NCBI RefSeq assembly: GCF_020382885.2
Contig: NC_058499.1
Span: forward strand, 17,345,872-17,409,871
DNA length: 64,000 nt
Direction: 5' to 3'
DNA from: Scatophagus argus
Taxonomy: Eukaryota; Chordata; Actinopteri; Scatophagidae
In this document: positions 51,157-63,816 of the stretch, in pieces
How the letters are laid out: every line of letters starts with the position of its first letter
Numbering within the stretch: position 1 is the stretch's first letter
Notes under the pieces: generated by a model
The model's input: the letters and a program-made list of their open reading frames with translations, nothing else
Databases searched by the model: none
What the model was told of the DNA's origin: nothing
Program-made: the position numbers and the translations under genes

Positions 51157-54100
51157 CTCACCTTCATTGTCTGAAGACTCGTGTGTGGGTTCTGGTGTGG
51201 TGCTGCTGCTCTCAGTGTTCTGGCTGCAGCTGGACGGCTGACTACTGGCTTTCCTGCGTTTTCCATTCACCTCAGCCTGCATGGAGACACAAGAGTCTTA
51301 ACGTAAGTAATTCAAATGTCACTGTAGACAAAATGACTGTGCTAGCTGCTAGACGCAACATACTAATGGTTCAACAAAAGAGGTTTAGCTGTCTGCGCGC
51401 CACTGCAGCAATTAACAACTAAAAAAAAAGATAAAGATAAATAAATAAAAGATAAATAAAAAATTTTGACCAAATGTAAAAGACATACCTGTCAATAATC
51501 TATCAATCTAGTATGGAAGTGTGTGATTGGTCTAGCTAACCTTCTGCTGGCTGGCCCAGCTGTGGCTGTAGGAGAGTCCATTATGTTGCCTCTGGCTTTT
51601 CACATGCGTCTGAATCACTCCATCCTTCTCAAACTGAACCAGACAGCAGTCAGGGTCCCATGGCTGCAGGCTGACAAACGGGACAATAAATTCAGCTGAG
51701 GACACAGTATAATTTAAATCTGAACATTATCATTTTCTCAACATCATCATCAATATTTCCATTTTTTTCCCATTTATCAACAACTTAACCCCTGTTATAC
51801 TGAAATAAAATCTAAGCTACAAAAACAGAAGTGTGTGCCACCTCCTGTGTTTGCTTGATGTGAGTGTGTGTTCATACTCCATGTGTCTGTAGGTCCACTC
51901 TGAGGTGACGGGGTCCAGGTGGAATAGTCGTGGGATCCAAGTTTTGTCTCCTCTCTCCCTGGCCTCTTTCCGCTGGGCTTCCTCCAGCACAAACTTCTCC
52001 TGGGTGGCCCGAAGCTGGTCCCGATCCATGATGGCGCTGGTCACATGTTGCCACAGTCTGACAGGAGCATAAGAAAATTGCATGAACATTAGGGGCAACC
52101 ACGTTGTACTTGTAAATGTCATTGAGGTGTAGCTACTAACTGCATTAATGTTATTAATTACGTCTGTTTTACATGGAAAAACACATGCTGTGCAAAAATG
52201 TTTTTATCCAGTTTCCTCCAATTAACTACCCTCAAGTAAAGTGTACTGACACGTATAGGTGACATGAAAAAAGCTTGCGCGGTTTACCTTTCAGACTCAA
52301 ACTCTCCCTGCTGGTCTATTTGGACCACTTGTCTCTTGAGGCGGTTGCTGCGAATGTCTGGGCTCGGGTTCCACAAAGTCTCCTGCTGTCCAGAGCGTTT
52401 CTCATGAATGAACACTTCACTGTCCTGATAACAACAACGAGGCAACAAAACATTCAGTCCCATCATTCAAAGCAAATCTTTACACAGAACTCTCAAATAT
52501 TTCGTCTCCTTCACAGGGATGCAACTCTAAAAAAATGTAACTTTTTTAAAACTTTTTTAAACTTTAAACTTGAACACTTTCTTACTTTTTCCTCAGCCCA
52601 TTATGAGAGCCCTATTACTGGGGTTGTCTACTCACTCTCTTTCTCTGCTTCTCCCAAATCTCTAATTATCTGTTTTGTTTTGTAATTATTACAGAGGATT
52701 AGTTAATACCAAACGGCAGAGAGGGAGGCTGACAGATAAACTTAAAAGTGCCACGGAGGGTAAAACGATAAAATAGCCCAAAGTTCTCACCCAGTGTCCA
52801 TCAACAGTGGCCACCACTTCCTCTCCTACAGAGATCTTCCCACTGATCTGATTCACAGAGCAGGAGCCTCCAAGGAAAGGCTGCAGTGAGCAGAGACAGT
52901 GTCACACCTGTACTGCTGTTATCCGCAGAATGCACAAGTATCAATGTCATGGAACTTGAATCGCGCAAGAAAATAATAAGTGGTCAAAGCACAGTTAAAA
53001 ACATTACTGATGTAAACTTTAAAAATCGTTAACTTTCAAAATATACCTTGAGTTTGAACTCCAGCTCTGAGAAACATTTGGTTTTCTCACACTCAATGGT
53101 AACCTTCCCACCCAGTTCTAGTGTCATAGTACCATACAGGATACCTACAGGAGGGGCACATACAGTATTACAGCATCACATCCACGGTGCATCAATGAAT
53201 ACAATGTAGGTGATCCTGCTAAAAACCCAGATATAAATTGGCTAAAAGTATAATTTATGATTGAGGTACTCGCAGTGAGTGCGTTCCTTGAATGGACTGT
53301 ATGACAAGATAAAGATGGTAATTTACATCACATCAACATATACTCTAAGAACAAACAGAAACTCGAGCTAGCTCAGACTGCACCCATCATCCATCTCTCA
53401 TTTTTGCCATGTGAGATTTCATGTGCAGAGCAGAGCACAGTATGATTTACAGAAGCTCAGACATATTGGCTATGACAGATGGCTGGAAAAGTATCAGCCC
53501 ACACACGAGTTGTCACAATATTTGTATCCATGATAAATGAGTTTGTGTGGTAATGTGCTGTACTGTAGCTGTGCTTGTTCATTCAAGTAGTGACAGTGAG
53601 GCAGGAAACACAAACTAAAATCATCCAGATGGGAAAAACGAACGCGGGGACCAAACATGAAGCATAATAATACTTTAATGCTAATACTAATTTAATAATA
53701 ATACTAATAATAATTAATACTAATACACAGGATGAGTAGAGCACATTATGCACCCACAGTTGGACAGCACTCAACAACCAGTGTAGTTAAATGTGCAAAA
53801 AGGAAGAAAATAGACTTGATGCTTAAAAAAGTGATTTGACTCACATTTAATCTTGTATAGCACAAGTCAAACGAGAGCAGTCAGGTTGGATTGTTTCATC
53901 TGTTGATGCACGTTGGACAAACGACGGTCCATGCAAACTAAATCAATTTTCCTACATGAAGTTTGTGTAAGAGTGTAATCAATGTATGACAATAAAAATC
54001 TCTACACAACAGGTTTCTTTCCCTAAACGGATACTGAAGTACTAAGGAGATCATGGAAACCTTATTACCAATATTAACGTAGCAACAAGGAACACAAACA

Positions 54101-54538
54101 GTTTAATTAACTCGGCCATGAACATTTATTGTTCATCTCTTACCTTTGCAGTGAGCGTAGGGCATGGTGATGATATACTCCTCGCCCCTGCTCAAGAATA
54201 GCAACCTGGCTTTGCCATCCAGAATGGCTGACAGAGAGTTACCTAAAACAGCAGAGGAATGCAGGGCGGAGGAATGCTTGATTAAAAACACAAGTATTGC
54301 TTTTCCTCGTATATCCTCTTCAAAAGGGTTATACAGACATTTAATGTGGCTCAATGCAAGAGTAGAATTTTATCTCAACATGCAAGGATAGTGATGACAG
54401 ACTCCCTATTGTAGTATGCTGCATACCATAGAACTTGGACTTTGCCAGGATGCTCCCACTGATTGAAAAACCATCCTTTCTATTGCAGACATAAAAGGCA
54501 GAGATGGGCGGATGGTGGGACACCTGACAGAGGGAGGG

Positions 54539-54570
<32 letters not shown>

Positions 54571-57500
54571 CGTCAGCCCTTTGGCACGCTTTAATTTTGC
54601 ACTTGCTGCATTTCACATTTGTGTACTCTGTGTGCTTGCTCAGTTGTGCAAAATATTTCACAGGGGATGAATTGTGTCCTGTGCATCTAAACATTCTAGT
54701 TATGAGGCTGGTTTAACCTGTTCAGCTATGTAAAAAGTGCAGCTGTCAGTTTTAGGATGAAGCCAGCAGCAGCGAAACGTTTCCCCCAGGATTGGATTGT
54801 AAGGTTTCTTCAGACCCTGGAAAATGCAAACACAAACAGCAATGTTGGTGTCACTCAAAGCATCTTTTGACACAAACGGTTATATCTAATTTATGGTATA
54901 GACCTCGACACAAACAGTTATTCTCTTTTCAGTCAAATGGGGAAATAGTTGCATAAGATTATAGGTTATTAGCACTTAAAGAAACACCTGCTGCTGAGGA
55001 CCGATTACATTGCAGATGATCACTGGGCCAAACCGGCGTGAGATTTAAATGATGGGTAACAAGCATCACCATGGAACATGTTACCACTTGTCTGGACTCT
55101 TTCATTCAGTTGGAAATAATGCACGACACTGCAGGCAAACGGTACATGTCATCAAGTTTCTACCCGTTCATCTCCAGTGACTCACTTAGTGGTAGTCAGC
55201 CCAAAGAGTGCTGAGTAAGCCCAGTTTAATCTACAGGTGTTATCTGCTGGCCCATGTTGGGTATTTTGCTGCCACTGAAGAAATAAACTTAAAACCAGAT
55301 AAAACAAATTGGAAGTTTTTTCTGATGTTTTTACTGCAGAAACAGATAAAGAACAGAGTCATTTGTCAAGCAGTCAAACAAATGCAGTGTCCCAGAATGT
55401 CACATACGAAGATGGTGAGCCCTAAAGGAACAAGTGCTAACACTTTCCAGTGGCCACCAAAACAACCACTTCAGTGTGTGGGAAAATGCAACTGAAAAAA
55501 ACAAGGAGGAATGCTCATTAATAGAGCTATTCAGCTGAAAGCTTTGAAAAGACCACTAACCAATATTTATGCTGCACAACACTGTGGACGTGGAATGTAA
55601 AGTGACGGCACAAATGAAGAAAGAGAAGAATATAGCAAGGGGTGAAGAGGACAGACAAGCCAGTGAAAAAACATAAATCATTATGGAGGCAAATCACGAT
55701 GAACCTTAGTAGGGTAGGTTTAACTCAAGAAAATAACTGCAGAAAATAAAGTGCTGCAGTTAATTTGTGAGAGCCTGGGCTTCCTTCATGTTATTATTAT
55801 ATTATTATAACAATCATGCGCCCATTTCACACATAGTGATGATAAAATATATATATAATATATATAAATTTGTTAGCGTTTGTTTTACTTATTAAATGTA
55901 TTTTTCTAATGTAAAACTACTTTGAATGGAGGTAAATATGGTATAACTAAGGGATCTAAGGGAACTGATAAGATTTTACAGGTACCGATGCTATTATCAA
56001 TTCTGCCAGTGTCACTGTTTTGTAGTGCATAACTACAGAAAATCATGCCCTGCACTGATAAAAAGAATCGATAAAATCAGAGGCATATGATTCCAATGGA
56101 CTGGATGATTTGAAACCACTTCTCAACTGGAACTATTTCTCAATTCCCATTCTGTTTAAAAATATCTTAAAAATATCATAATGAAGGTTGCCTTATATTC
56201 CTGCCACTGTGATTGCAGCAAGCCATCTGGTATAGTAGGGAACAAAATTTTACCTTGGGTTTCTTGTAGAAGCCAGACAAGTACCATCTTAACACCTGCT
56301 TGATCCGACCGTATGCACTCTCCTCCAAAGCAGCTCTGTGGCAAGAAAGATGGTTAAGGAGACAAGACACAATTATGACAAGGAAAGGAGGCAGATAACA
56401 ATACCAGTATTCATTTAACTTTACACTAAATGTGCACATACAAACACATTAAGGTCACACATAAGTTACTGACTGTGAGAGCAGATCAGCATGGTAGTAG
56501 TAGTCAGACAGCTTGTCGAGGAAAGAGCGTGGTTCCAAGATGAAGGTGGGCAGCACCACCTTGGACAGGTCCATGCCTGGCCGCAACTGCTTCAGCAAGC
56601 CCCAGATCAGACCCTTGTTCTCCTCTGATACAGTCTCTACCTGGGATGCCTCCCCAGCCTGCTAACACATACAGACATGAGCAGGGCCAGCAGATAGTCA
56701 TGGTGGTGGCTCTGAGCTGAGACGACTTAGATAAGCAAAAAAGAGAATTTCTCAAAGGCAACCATTTATATTTTAATTAAGAGTGAACCAGAGCAAGCAC
56801 TTCTGAATGGTGTAAACTGGTAGAATGCAATTGAATGTTATGTGAAACTGCTTACAAGGTCTGTGGATAATCTTGATTAACCAGTTCATGACTTTTAGAA
56901 AAAGACGATGCTGTTGAGTTTTCCAAATGTATTTTCTTTGACACTTTGAGTATCACAAGCGAGGTGCAATCTAGTTTCATTATATTCTAGAGAAGGCAGA
57001 CATCCCTACAGCCGACATCCCCACTCACAACTCGTACCAAAATAGTCCAGACGGATAGACAGCACTAAGAGGGAAAATATGTTTTTGATTTCAGGGTGAA
57101 CTGTCCTTTTAAGCAAAACAAGGTAAGGTCCTCTAAAAAAATGCTGTAACTTGTAAACACCTCACCTCAGCCATCTCTTCTGTGCTCTGCTCTACATAGG
57201 CTGTGGCCTGTGGCCCGGGAGACAGCTCGTCTGATTGCTCCATGTCGCTCTCCTCAGTCAGTCTTCCTCCATTCTCATTGGCTGCAGTGTCCCAGTCATC
57301 ATGAGCCTCACGCTCAGATTTGTCAGAAAAGCCGTCATGCTCCATGTGGTGATTGCCCAGAAGCACACTGTCATTTAACCTAATATGAACAGAGGAGAAG
57401 GGACCACCAAGGTTACAACTATAGTAAGCAGCCCTGAATTTCAACCATTGTACTTCTGCTACAAGATTGCTGATCAGGAATAATTATTCAATTTAATGAG

Positions 57501-60500
57501 GTTTCTCTGTGAAAAAAAATGTGTGTACTGACTGTGACTGTGTGACTTATGATCGTATCTTAGATTTGTACTGGCACAATATGTGGTTCCCATAATGTCA
57601 GCAAGTCATTGCATGACAGCTAAGTCTTTGTTGTTATTTGATACCCGTTAATAAAACAACTTGTACAGGCGCAAGTGAGAATTACTTTCGGGCATTTACA
57701 TTTCTGATACACTTGTCCAGCTGGGTAATCAATCTGCAAACAGTTCAAACACGGCCCAGACGTCTGAGAAAAACCTTTAAGGCCTTTAAATGTGTGCTGA
57801 ATAAATGATGTTCTCTTGCATTCTCCTCCTCCTCCTCACTGTGATGAGTAAGCCCACTGTGTTTCAGACTATTTACTATAAAAACCTTCACCTTCTAAAT
57901 TCATCCAGACCCTCCTGTGACCTGGAGGGTCTGGATGAATTTAGTAAATGTGACATAACTGGGTGCAAAGACAATACCACACCACACCACCTCATCCTCC
58001 TCCATTACCCATCTCTCATTCACCTGATCTGGATGTGACACACACACACACACACACACACAAACTATCAGGGGACAGAAAATAAGACTGCATGCTCATG
58101 TACTTTACATATAAAAATATTGTGCACAGAGACAGTGAACGCAAACTGCAGTCTATGCTGATTTATAATTTTCTCAACGTAGAATGTTCCAGACGTGGAC
58201 CCATTAAATGGAGAGTGGAGATCTGCCTGCACCTCTAACAACCAGAACAAAGCAGAAAAAAGAGAAACACAGAGTAAGTCATGCACGAGCTTCTAAATGG
58301 CCACAGAAAGTGAGAATGAGAGGGGTGAAGAGAGATAAGAGGGTGAAATCAATAGTTAAAAAAGGAAAATCATGGTTGCAATCCAACATCCATTTTACAA
58401 GTCAAGCAGTGGATATCTGTGTGGTGGGTGCACACATCCAAAAATTCACACATACTCAAAGGGACAAATGAGCAGACAGACAGAAATATAGAATAGAATA
58501 TATAAAGCAGGTATAGATATGCACAAATCTTCCACACTTGGGATCCTAACAAAAACAGACAAACATAAGGGCAGAGGAAGACAAATGTTGTCTTTCATAT
58601 CACTTAACTTTCAGAATCATGTTCAGTAAAGCGAATATGGTCAGAGAAATTTGCCCATTTGCTCATTTGCCCAGCAACAATGGAAGGGAGCTCAATTTTC
58701 AAAACGCCAAAGGGCTTGACAGACCAGAAGAATAACATTCCTGCACACCTCTGTGAATCACTAACTAATCAGTGGTGTTATTCATTAACCCAAACACACC
58801 CTGGAACTGAGGCAGTTTTCCTTACCTTAGAGACAGACAGACAACAACTCCTCCTCTAGAATCAAAACACCATCGATGATGTTACCAGTAAATCCAAACA
58901 CAGAGACAATCTGTCCTTATCCTCTTCTCCCCTCTCCTGTGTGTCTTTGTGTGTGTGTGCGCGCTTAATCTTCTGACTAAAAGATGCAGTTTTGTTTCCT
59001 CGACTCCGTCACGCCTGCTTCCTGAACGTGTGTTTGCATATTTCTGTCTGTTAGTCAGTAAAAGTGTGTGTGTGTGTGTGTTTGTGTGTGAGCTTGCAAC
59101 GGCTGTGCTGCTGCTGTCTCTTTCTGGGCGGGTGTATGGTTCACACACTATTCCATCTTCCTGCTCCTCTGTCAGTCACATGACCGTACAGGCTACTGTG
59201 ATTGGCTGGGACAGGGGCAGGAGAGGAGGGAGAGCTGGAGTGGATGGCCAGAGGGTGTGTTCAGCAATCGGGGGAGATAAGGGAAGGAGGGGAGTGGGGA
59301 GGAAAGGGATGTCTAATGTGGGATGTAAACAGTATAAGAACAGTGACGCACAACACTTCCAAGAAGAAATGAAAAAAACAACAATGAAACAAACACACAA
59401 GCAGAACATATGCTGTTAAATATTTATGATAAATAACACCATAATCGTTGCAGATAAAAGCAGTTTAGGATTTCCTGTAAATATAGCTGTCAAAAGAAAC
59501 TACGTACACACCCTGGGTCGGGTGGTGTGGCTGATAGTTTTATAGGTTTTGTGTTACACAACACTGAATGGACTGGCACACTGGAAAATGCACACACGCA
59601 AACATCCACATTATTAACACAAATCTCAACACACCGTAAGACTAATGTATGATTATGACAACATAAATGGTTGTCTGAAAGACACTGTCACACTCCACAA
59701 TAATCTCTCTACAATAAATATTCTATCCAGTGCTCAGTAAAGCAGATTCACAGGGACCTACTTCACACACTCAGCAAAGCAAAGATGAGTACCAGATGCT
59801 TATGGGCTCTAACAACCAAATGTGAATATATGAGATACATGTAAAAAGCCACCACATTTCATCAGCAAAAAAATATATAGCTAATTCTCTTTAGATCCCT
59901 GTCTCACCTCTCTCGTCATACACATATACTACATCATTCAGCACATAGCAGGTATGAACCAGTGACTCAGCTTCAGTAATGAAGCAAAATGAAACAGTGA
60001 CAGGCCAAATTTAGCACACTAAATGTAGATTCCATTGGCAAGGTAATGGCTTTTCGATGTTATATTAGCTGCACCAGTTGAAGCTGCTATAGCTGTGATC
60101 AGACGCAGTCACAGTTGTGCACATGAGGTGGAGCTGAAAAGTTATTCAGCATGTAGCTAAGTGACGCTGAATAGTAATTTGATGTGGTTTTGTTGTGTCA
60201 TGAAAAGTAGAGTGTAACCAAGCACTATGTATCTTCATGCATTGCACAAAAAAAGAAAAAGAAAAGGGAGGCATATTAAAGGAGATACCGCTGCAAAAAC
60301 TGCAACCTGTCAAACAAATGTACGTTATTTCCATTTTTTTTCCAATGATAAGCTGATGGTTATTTTACCAATATCTTTGTGTAAAGTGTGAATTTAACAT
60401 GTATGCGCTATGCCATTACGGCACATATCACAGCTAGTGACCAAGTTTCTCACATTAGCTATCCCTCCTCTGTACAGAAACTGTCACAACACTGCTAAGT

Positions 60501-63500
60501 TTAAATTGGATGGACCACTTTTTATTACCTTTAATATGCGTCACATATGGTTACAGAGCTAAACACTACATGACAACACGAACATTTTCTGCTGTAAAAG
60601 TTTACTATATGCGATATGAGAACAAAACTGTGCAATTTTTAATTTTCCCCAGGAGGGGATGTAGTCTGACAATATGAGAGTTCACTGAAATGATGCGTAT
60701 ATAGTTAGGTCCATATATATTTGGACACGACAGAAGTTTTGTTATTTTAGCTCTTTACCAAAACATATTCAAGATACAGTTATATAATCAATATTGGTTT
60801 AAAGTGCAGACTCTCAGCTGTAATTTGAGGGTATTCAGATAAGACTTTGCCAAAAAACATCAAAAGAAGACAGCCCAGTTATGGAACCCCATTCTTTGGA
60901 CAGATGAAAGTAAGATCAACCTGTACCAGAATGATGGGAAGACGTATGGAGAAGGCTTTGAACGGCTCATGAACCAAAGCACACCACATCTTCTGTAAAA
61001 CATGGTGGACGCAGTGTGATGGCATGGGCACGCATGGTTTCCAATGGCACCGGATCACTAGTGTTTATTGATGGTGTGAGAGAAGACAGAAGCAGCCAGA
61101 GGATTCTGGCTGAATTCTGAAGTGTATAGGGGTATACTTTCTGCTCTCAATGCATGCATTTCATTTGCTTAAGACAAAACTTAAGGTAGAAAAACCCCCA
61201 AACAAGCAACAACTGAAGACAGCTGCCATAAAGGCCTGGCAAAGCATCACAAAGGAGGAAACCCAGCGTTTGGTAATGTCCATGGGTTCCACACTTCAGG
61301 CATTGCCTGCAAAGGATATTCAACGAAGTATTTAAAATTAACATTTTATTCATGGTAATGTTAATTTTAGCAATTACTTTGGAGCCCCTGAAATGAGGAG
61401 ACTTTGTATAAAAATGGTTGCAATTTCTAAACGTTTCATACAATATTTTTGCTGAACCCCTTGTATTAAACCTGAAAGTGAAGTGCACTTCAATTGCATC
61501 TCAGTTGTTTCATTTAAAATTCAATGTGGCGGCATGCAGAGCCCAAATCATGAAGATTGTGTCACTGTCCAAATATTTCTGGGCCAACTGTATCTATTGT
61601 AAGTATACTGTACGTGTTAAGGTCTGGCATCATCTTTATCTTTTCACTTACAACTTGATGATGTCTTCATAGTGTAGCAAATCTAAGTTTTCTCTGCCCA
61701 GTAGTTCTGTTTCTTCTCTTATTCAAAACATCTGAATTATTGTGAGAAGTGAAAAGAATTTGCATTTCCACAGAGCTCTAAAAGTTAAGAAAGAATTAAG
61801 AAGTATTATTAAAAGGTTTTAAGAAGACAACAGCCACAAGACACGAGTTGAGATGGGAAAATAATGTCCTTAACGTGAGCAGTGCATCACACCACAAAGC
61901 ACTTTGTATTTATTAAACTGGAAAAATACTGTATGCTCGGTATAATATGCATTTATAACGAAAATGGTATTATATGAACTGATGAGGTCACTATATAGTC
62001 CTCTACGTGGAACTCTCAAGAGGGTGAATGAGTGTATAATTTTGGTTTTTCCATGATGCAGTTTCCTGATCTACTGTCAACAAGGCAGCATAGAACTTTA
62101 TGCCATTACCTATGATATTCTCCCCCATAATCCACACAATATATATATTATAGAACTATGCAACCTCAAATCACATGTGTGATAAATCTTACTGTAGCAG
62201 CTCTGTATCACTGAGTGTAGTAGACTGCAGCAGGTGGAGTATATGGGAGGACTCTGACGTCGTGCTGATATCTGCTTCTCTCCCAGCTTTGGCTGTCAGC
62301 TTGTAGAGACTGGAGCAGCTCAGAGCTAGCTCCAAGGCATCCATCCAGCACCGGCCTGGAGAGGCACACACAATTTAGAGATGGGGAGGAGCACCTTCAA
62401 TACCTTTTGCTCATAAAACTAGTCAATAACCAAACATAAATCTCACCATCCGACTCAGATGCTGCTCTGAAGATCAGGTAGTTGCTGGGTAGAGGCTGTG
62501 TGATGGAGCCAACGTTTTCTCCTTTGGGACCCTGAGTATATGGATGAAACAATGAGTCATGCCTCTTGCCATTTTAGTCACAATGTACCAACAAAAACAA
62601 AAAAAAGCTTTATCTACAGTTTCAATGATGGTTAGACTATTTCATGCATGGCTATTAATTTTAAATTAGTAATTAATTCTCATGTATTCTCAAAAGCCAC
62701 AGTCTTTTTTCATACTACCAGCAGGAGGCACTATACACAGGCATTATCAGTGTTCACATAAGCAAAAGCAAAAACCTTCATGCTTGTTGCAAAAAGCTAA
62801 AAGAGGCTTACTTAATATTAGCATCTAAAAAACATGAATTGTTTTATTTGGCTTTTAGTCAGAGATGATCTGTGGTTACTGGGTTAATAAAAAAAAAAAA
62901 AAAAAGCCAATGACCCTACAAACAAGTCTGACCTTGACAGCCCAGATGGATTTGTCCAGTGGGTGGTAGAGCTTGAAGCAGAAGCCGTCCTTCTTTGAGG
63001 GTCTCTCTATCAGCTTGCATGCACTGAGCAGGATGGTGCCCACCCAGTGGTCTGTTTTGGGGGTCTTATAGATCAAAAGAACTCCAGGCTTCAGGGCACA
63101 CCACAGTTTGGTCCAACTCTTTAAAGAGCCACGGATCTAAAGAAAGACAAGGGATGATGGGATAGGAGGGAACGTTAAAATCACACAAAATGGGAACATG
63201 GGAACTTGCTGTCAGTGTGACCACAGGGATATCATTATTCTGGGAGTCAAAGTGGCAGCTCTGTCTGATACTCCTACCTTTAGCCAGTTGGACATGATGA
63301 CAACACTGGGATCCTTTAGTGCACTGAACAGTTCTTTAGCTGCCCGTTTCTTTTCTTGACGGTAGTTCTGCTTTTGGACCTGTGAAACAGAAAAAAGAAC
63401 AAACAAAAGTGAGCCATCAGCCTTTCTGTTATGAGAACTGATCTAGGTGGCAGTAGAAACACTAGGTGGAAGCAGAGTCAAATAAATGCTCGCACTCATG

Positions 63501-63767
63501 CTGCCATACCCAGTTTTTTGTCTTTAATTATCATTAAAATGATTTTAAATGACACCTTTAAAAAACAGTTAGCTCTCCAAAATGGTTTGTGTACATTTAT
63601 CCCACTGAGCTTCTGAGCTTAACATTACACTAGAGATAATGTACAACATTTTGCACAACTGTGTCATGCATGGACATGAAGTGTACCTTAAGAGACTCCT
63701 TCCGGGCCAGCTTCTCTGTGGGAGAGGGGCAGTCCTTCTCAACACCATTAAACATCCTGGACTCAGA
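50207..63767 (-). CDS. osbpl5: Oxysterol-binding protein-related protein 5 (ORP5), 5' exons outside window
   Basis: ER-anchored lipid-transfer protein that exchanges phosphatidylserine for PI4P at ER-plasma membrane contacts. Exons in transcript order: 63767-63687, 63379-63278, 63136-62933, 62531-62447, 62355-62193, 57379-57166, 56661-56474, 56335-56254, 54816-54718, 54523-54427, 54242-54144, 53144-53047, 52880-52791, 52424-52288, 52057-51878, 51670-51541, 51276-51162, 51046-50944, 50342-50207. All are GT-AG and in phase; 2403 nt, 800 aa plus stop. Residues (window numbering): PH domain about 62-212 ([33 protein letters not shown]), acidic linker to 283, lipid-transfer domain from about 290 with [12 protein letters not shown] and EQVSHHPP at 405-412 split across an intron, coiled tail, C-terminal hydrophobic anchor in the last 20. 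CARCSKEV in the tail and RLWQHVT favour ORP5 over ORP8. About 80 N-terminal residues are missing by comparison with human (879). Confidence 0.95.
51119..51154. repeat. (GT)n microsatellite abutting an osbpl5 splice donor
   Basis: About 17 GT units on the plus strand. On the osbpl5 strand this is a CA tract starting about seven bases into the intron that follows the exon ending at 51162 ('gaag|gtgaggta'). CA-rich intronic tracts can act as splicing enhancers through hnRNP L. The effect here is inferred. Confidence 0.8.
54538..54569. repeat. (GA)n microsatellite in osbpl5 intron
   Basis: GA-rich tract with occasional AA interruptions. On the osbpl5 strand it is a TC tract that provides the polypyrimidine stretch upstream of the exon starting at 54523, which carries VSHHPP. 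Confidence 0.75.
57895..57944. repeat. Perfect 21-bp inverted repeat with 8-nt loop
   Basis: Arms 57895-57915 and 57924-57944 are exact reverse complements, separated by 'tgtgacct'. It lies in the 4.8-kb osbpl5 intron. The stem is too short for a standard microRNA precursor. It could be a foldback relic, a replication-generated palindrome or a structured RNA. Confidence 0.9.
58039..58063. repeat. (CA)n microsatellite in osbpl5 intron
   Basis: About 12 CA units after 'ggatgtga'. Confidence 0.85.
59095..59230 (-). promoter_or_regulatory. Possible internal promoter in osbpl5 intron
   Basis: On the minus strand, a CCAAT box ('cagccaatcacag', about 59197-59209), a TCATGTGAC E-box/M-box type site (about 59176-59184) and a GC box ('cccgccca', about 59126-59133) occur in that order within 90 nt, in a locally GC-richer patch. 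It could drive a shorter osbpl5 transcript lacking the PH domain. It rests on motifs alone. Confidence 0.22.
60700..61592 (+). mobile_element. Degenerate Tc1-like DNA transposon
   Basis: Left terminus 'atagttaggtccatatatat' followed by 'ttggacac' (60701 on) and right terminus 'gtcactgtccaaatatttct' followed by 'gggccaactgtat' (to about 61592) are imperfect inverted repeats of the Tc1/mariner type next to TA. At about 890 bp it is shorter than an autonomous Tc1 element, and the internal transposase is broken. It sits in an osbpl5 intron, in the opposite orientation to the gene. Confidence 0.85.
60850..61335 (+). pseudogene. Tc1-like transposase remnant
   Basis: Translated across several frames, the sequence retains Tc1 transposase pieces: [15 protein letters not shown] (catalytic-core strand with an Asp), an interrupted MVDAV-WHG segment, and near the 3' end a [22 protein letters not shown] tail in frame at 61150-61335. 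Stops and frameshifts separate them and the N-terminal DNA-binding part is gone, so no protein can be made. Confidence 0.8.
62881..62905. repeat. Poly-A (poly-T on osbpl5 strand) next to a splice donor
   Basis: A run of about 17 A's lies 28 nt beyond the donor at 62932. On the osbpl5 strand it is an intronic T-run, a possible TIA-1-type site. It could also be a small retroposon tail, but no body is recognisable. Confidence 0.6.
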
Positions 63768-63774
63768 CTGGAGA

Positions 63775-63816
63775 AGGGGAGGGGGGCGGGGGGGGGGGGG
63801 GGGGGGGGGGGGGGGG
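63775..63816. repeat. Long poly-G tract
   Basis: A G-rich run with a single C at 63787 and about 29 consecutive G's from 63788. It lies in the osbpl5 intron just upstream (transcript sense) of the exon starting at 63767, so the pre-mRNA reads a C-run that forms the polypyrimidine tract of that acceptor. True length is uncertain because such runs are hard to sequence. Confidence 0.85.

Noticed and set aside
59176..59409. Leu/Pro-rich minus frame in osbpl5 intron
   Set aside because: Arises from a GGAGAGG-rich simple sequence. It has no start context and is not conserved-looking.
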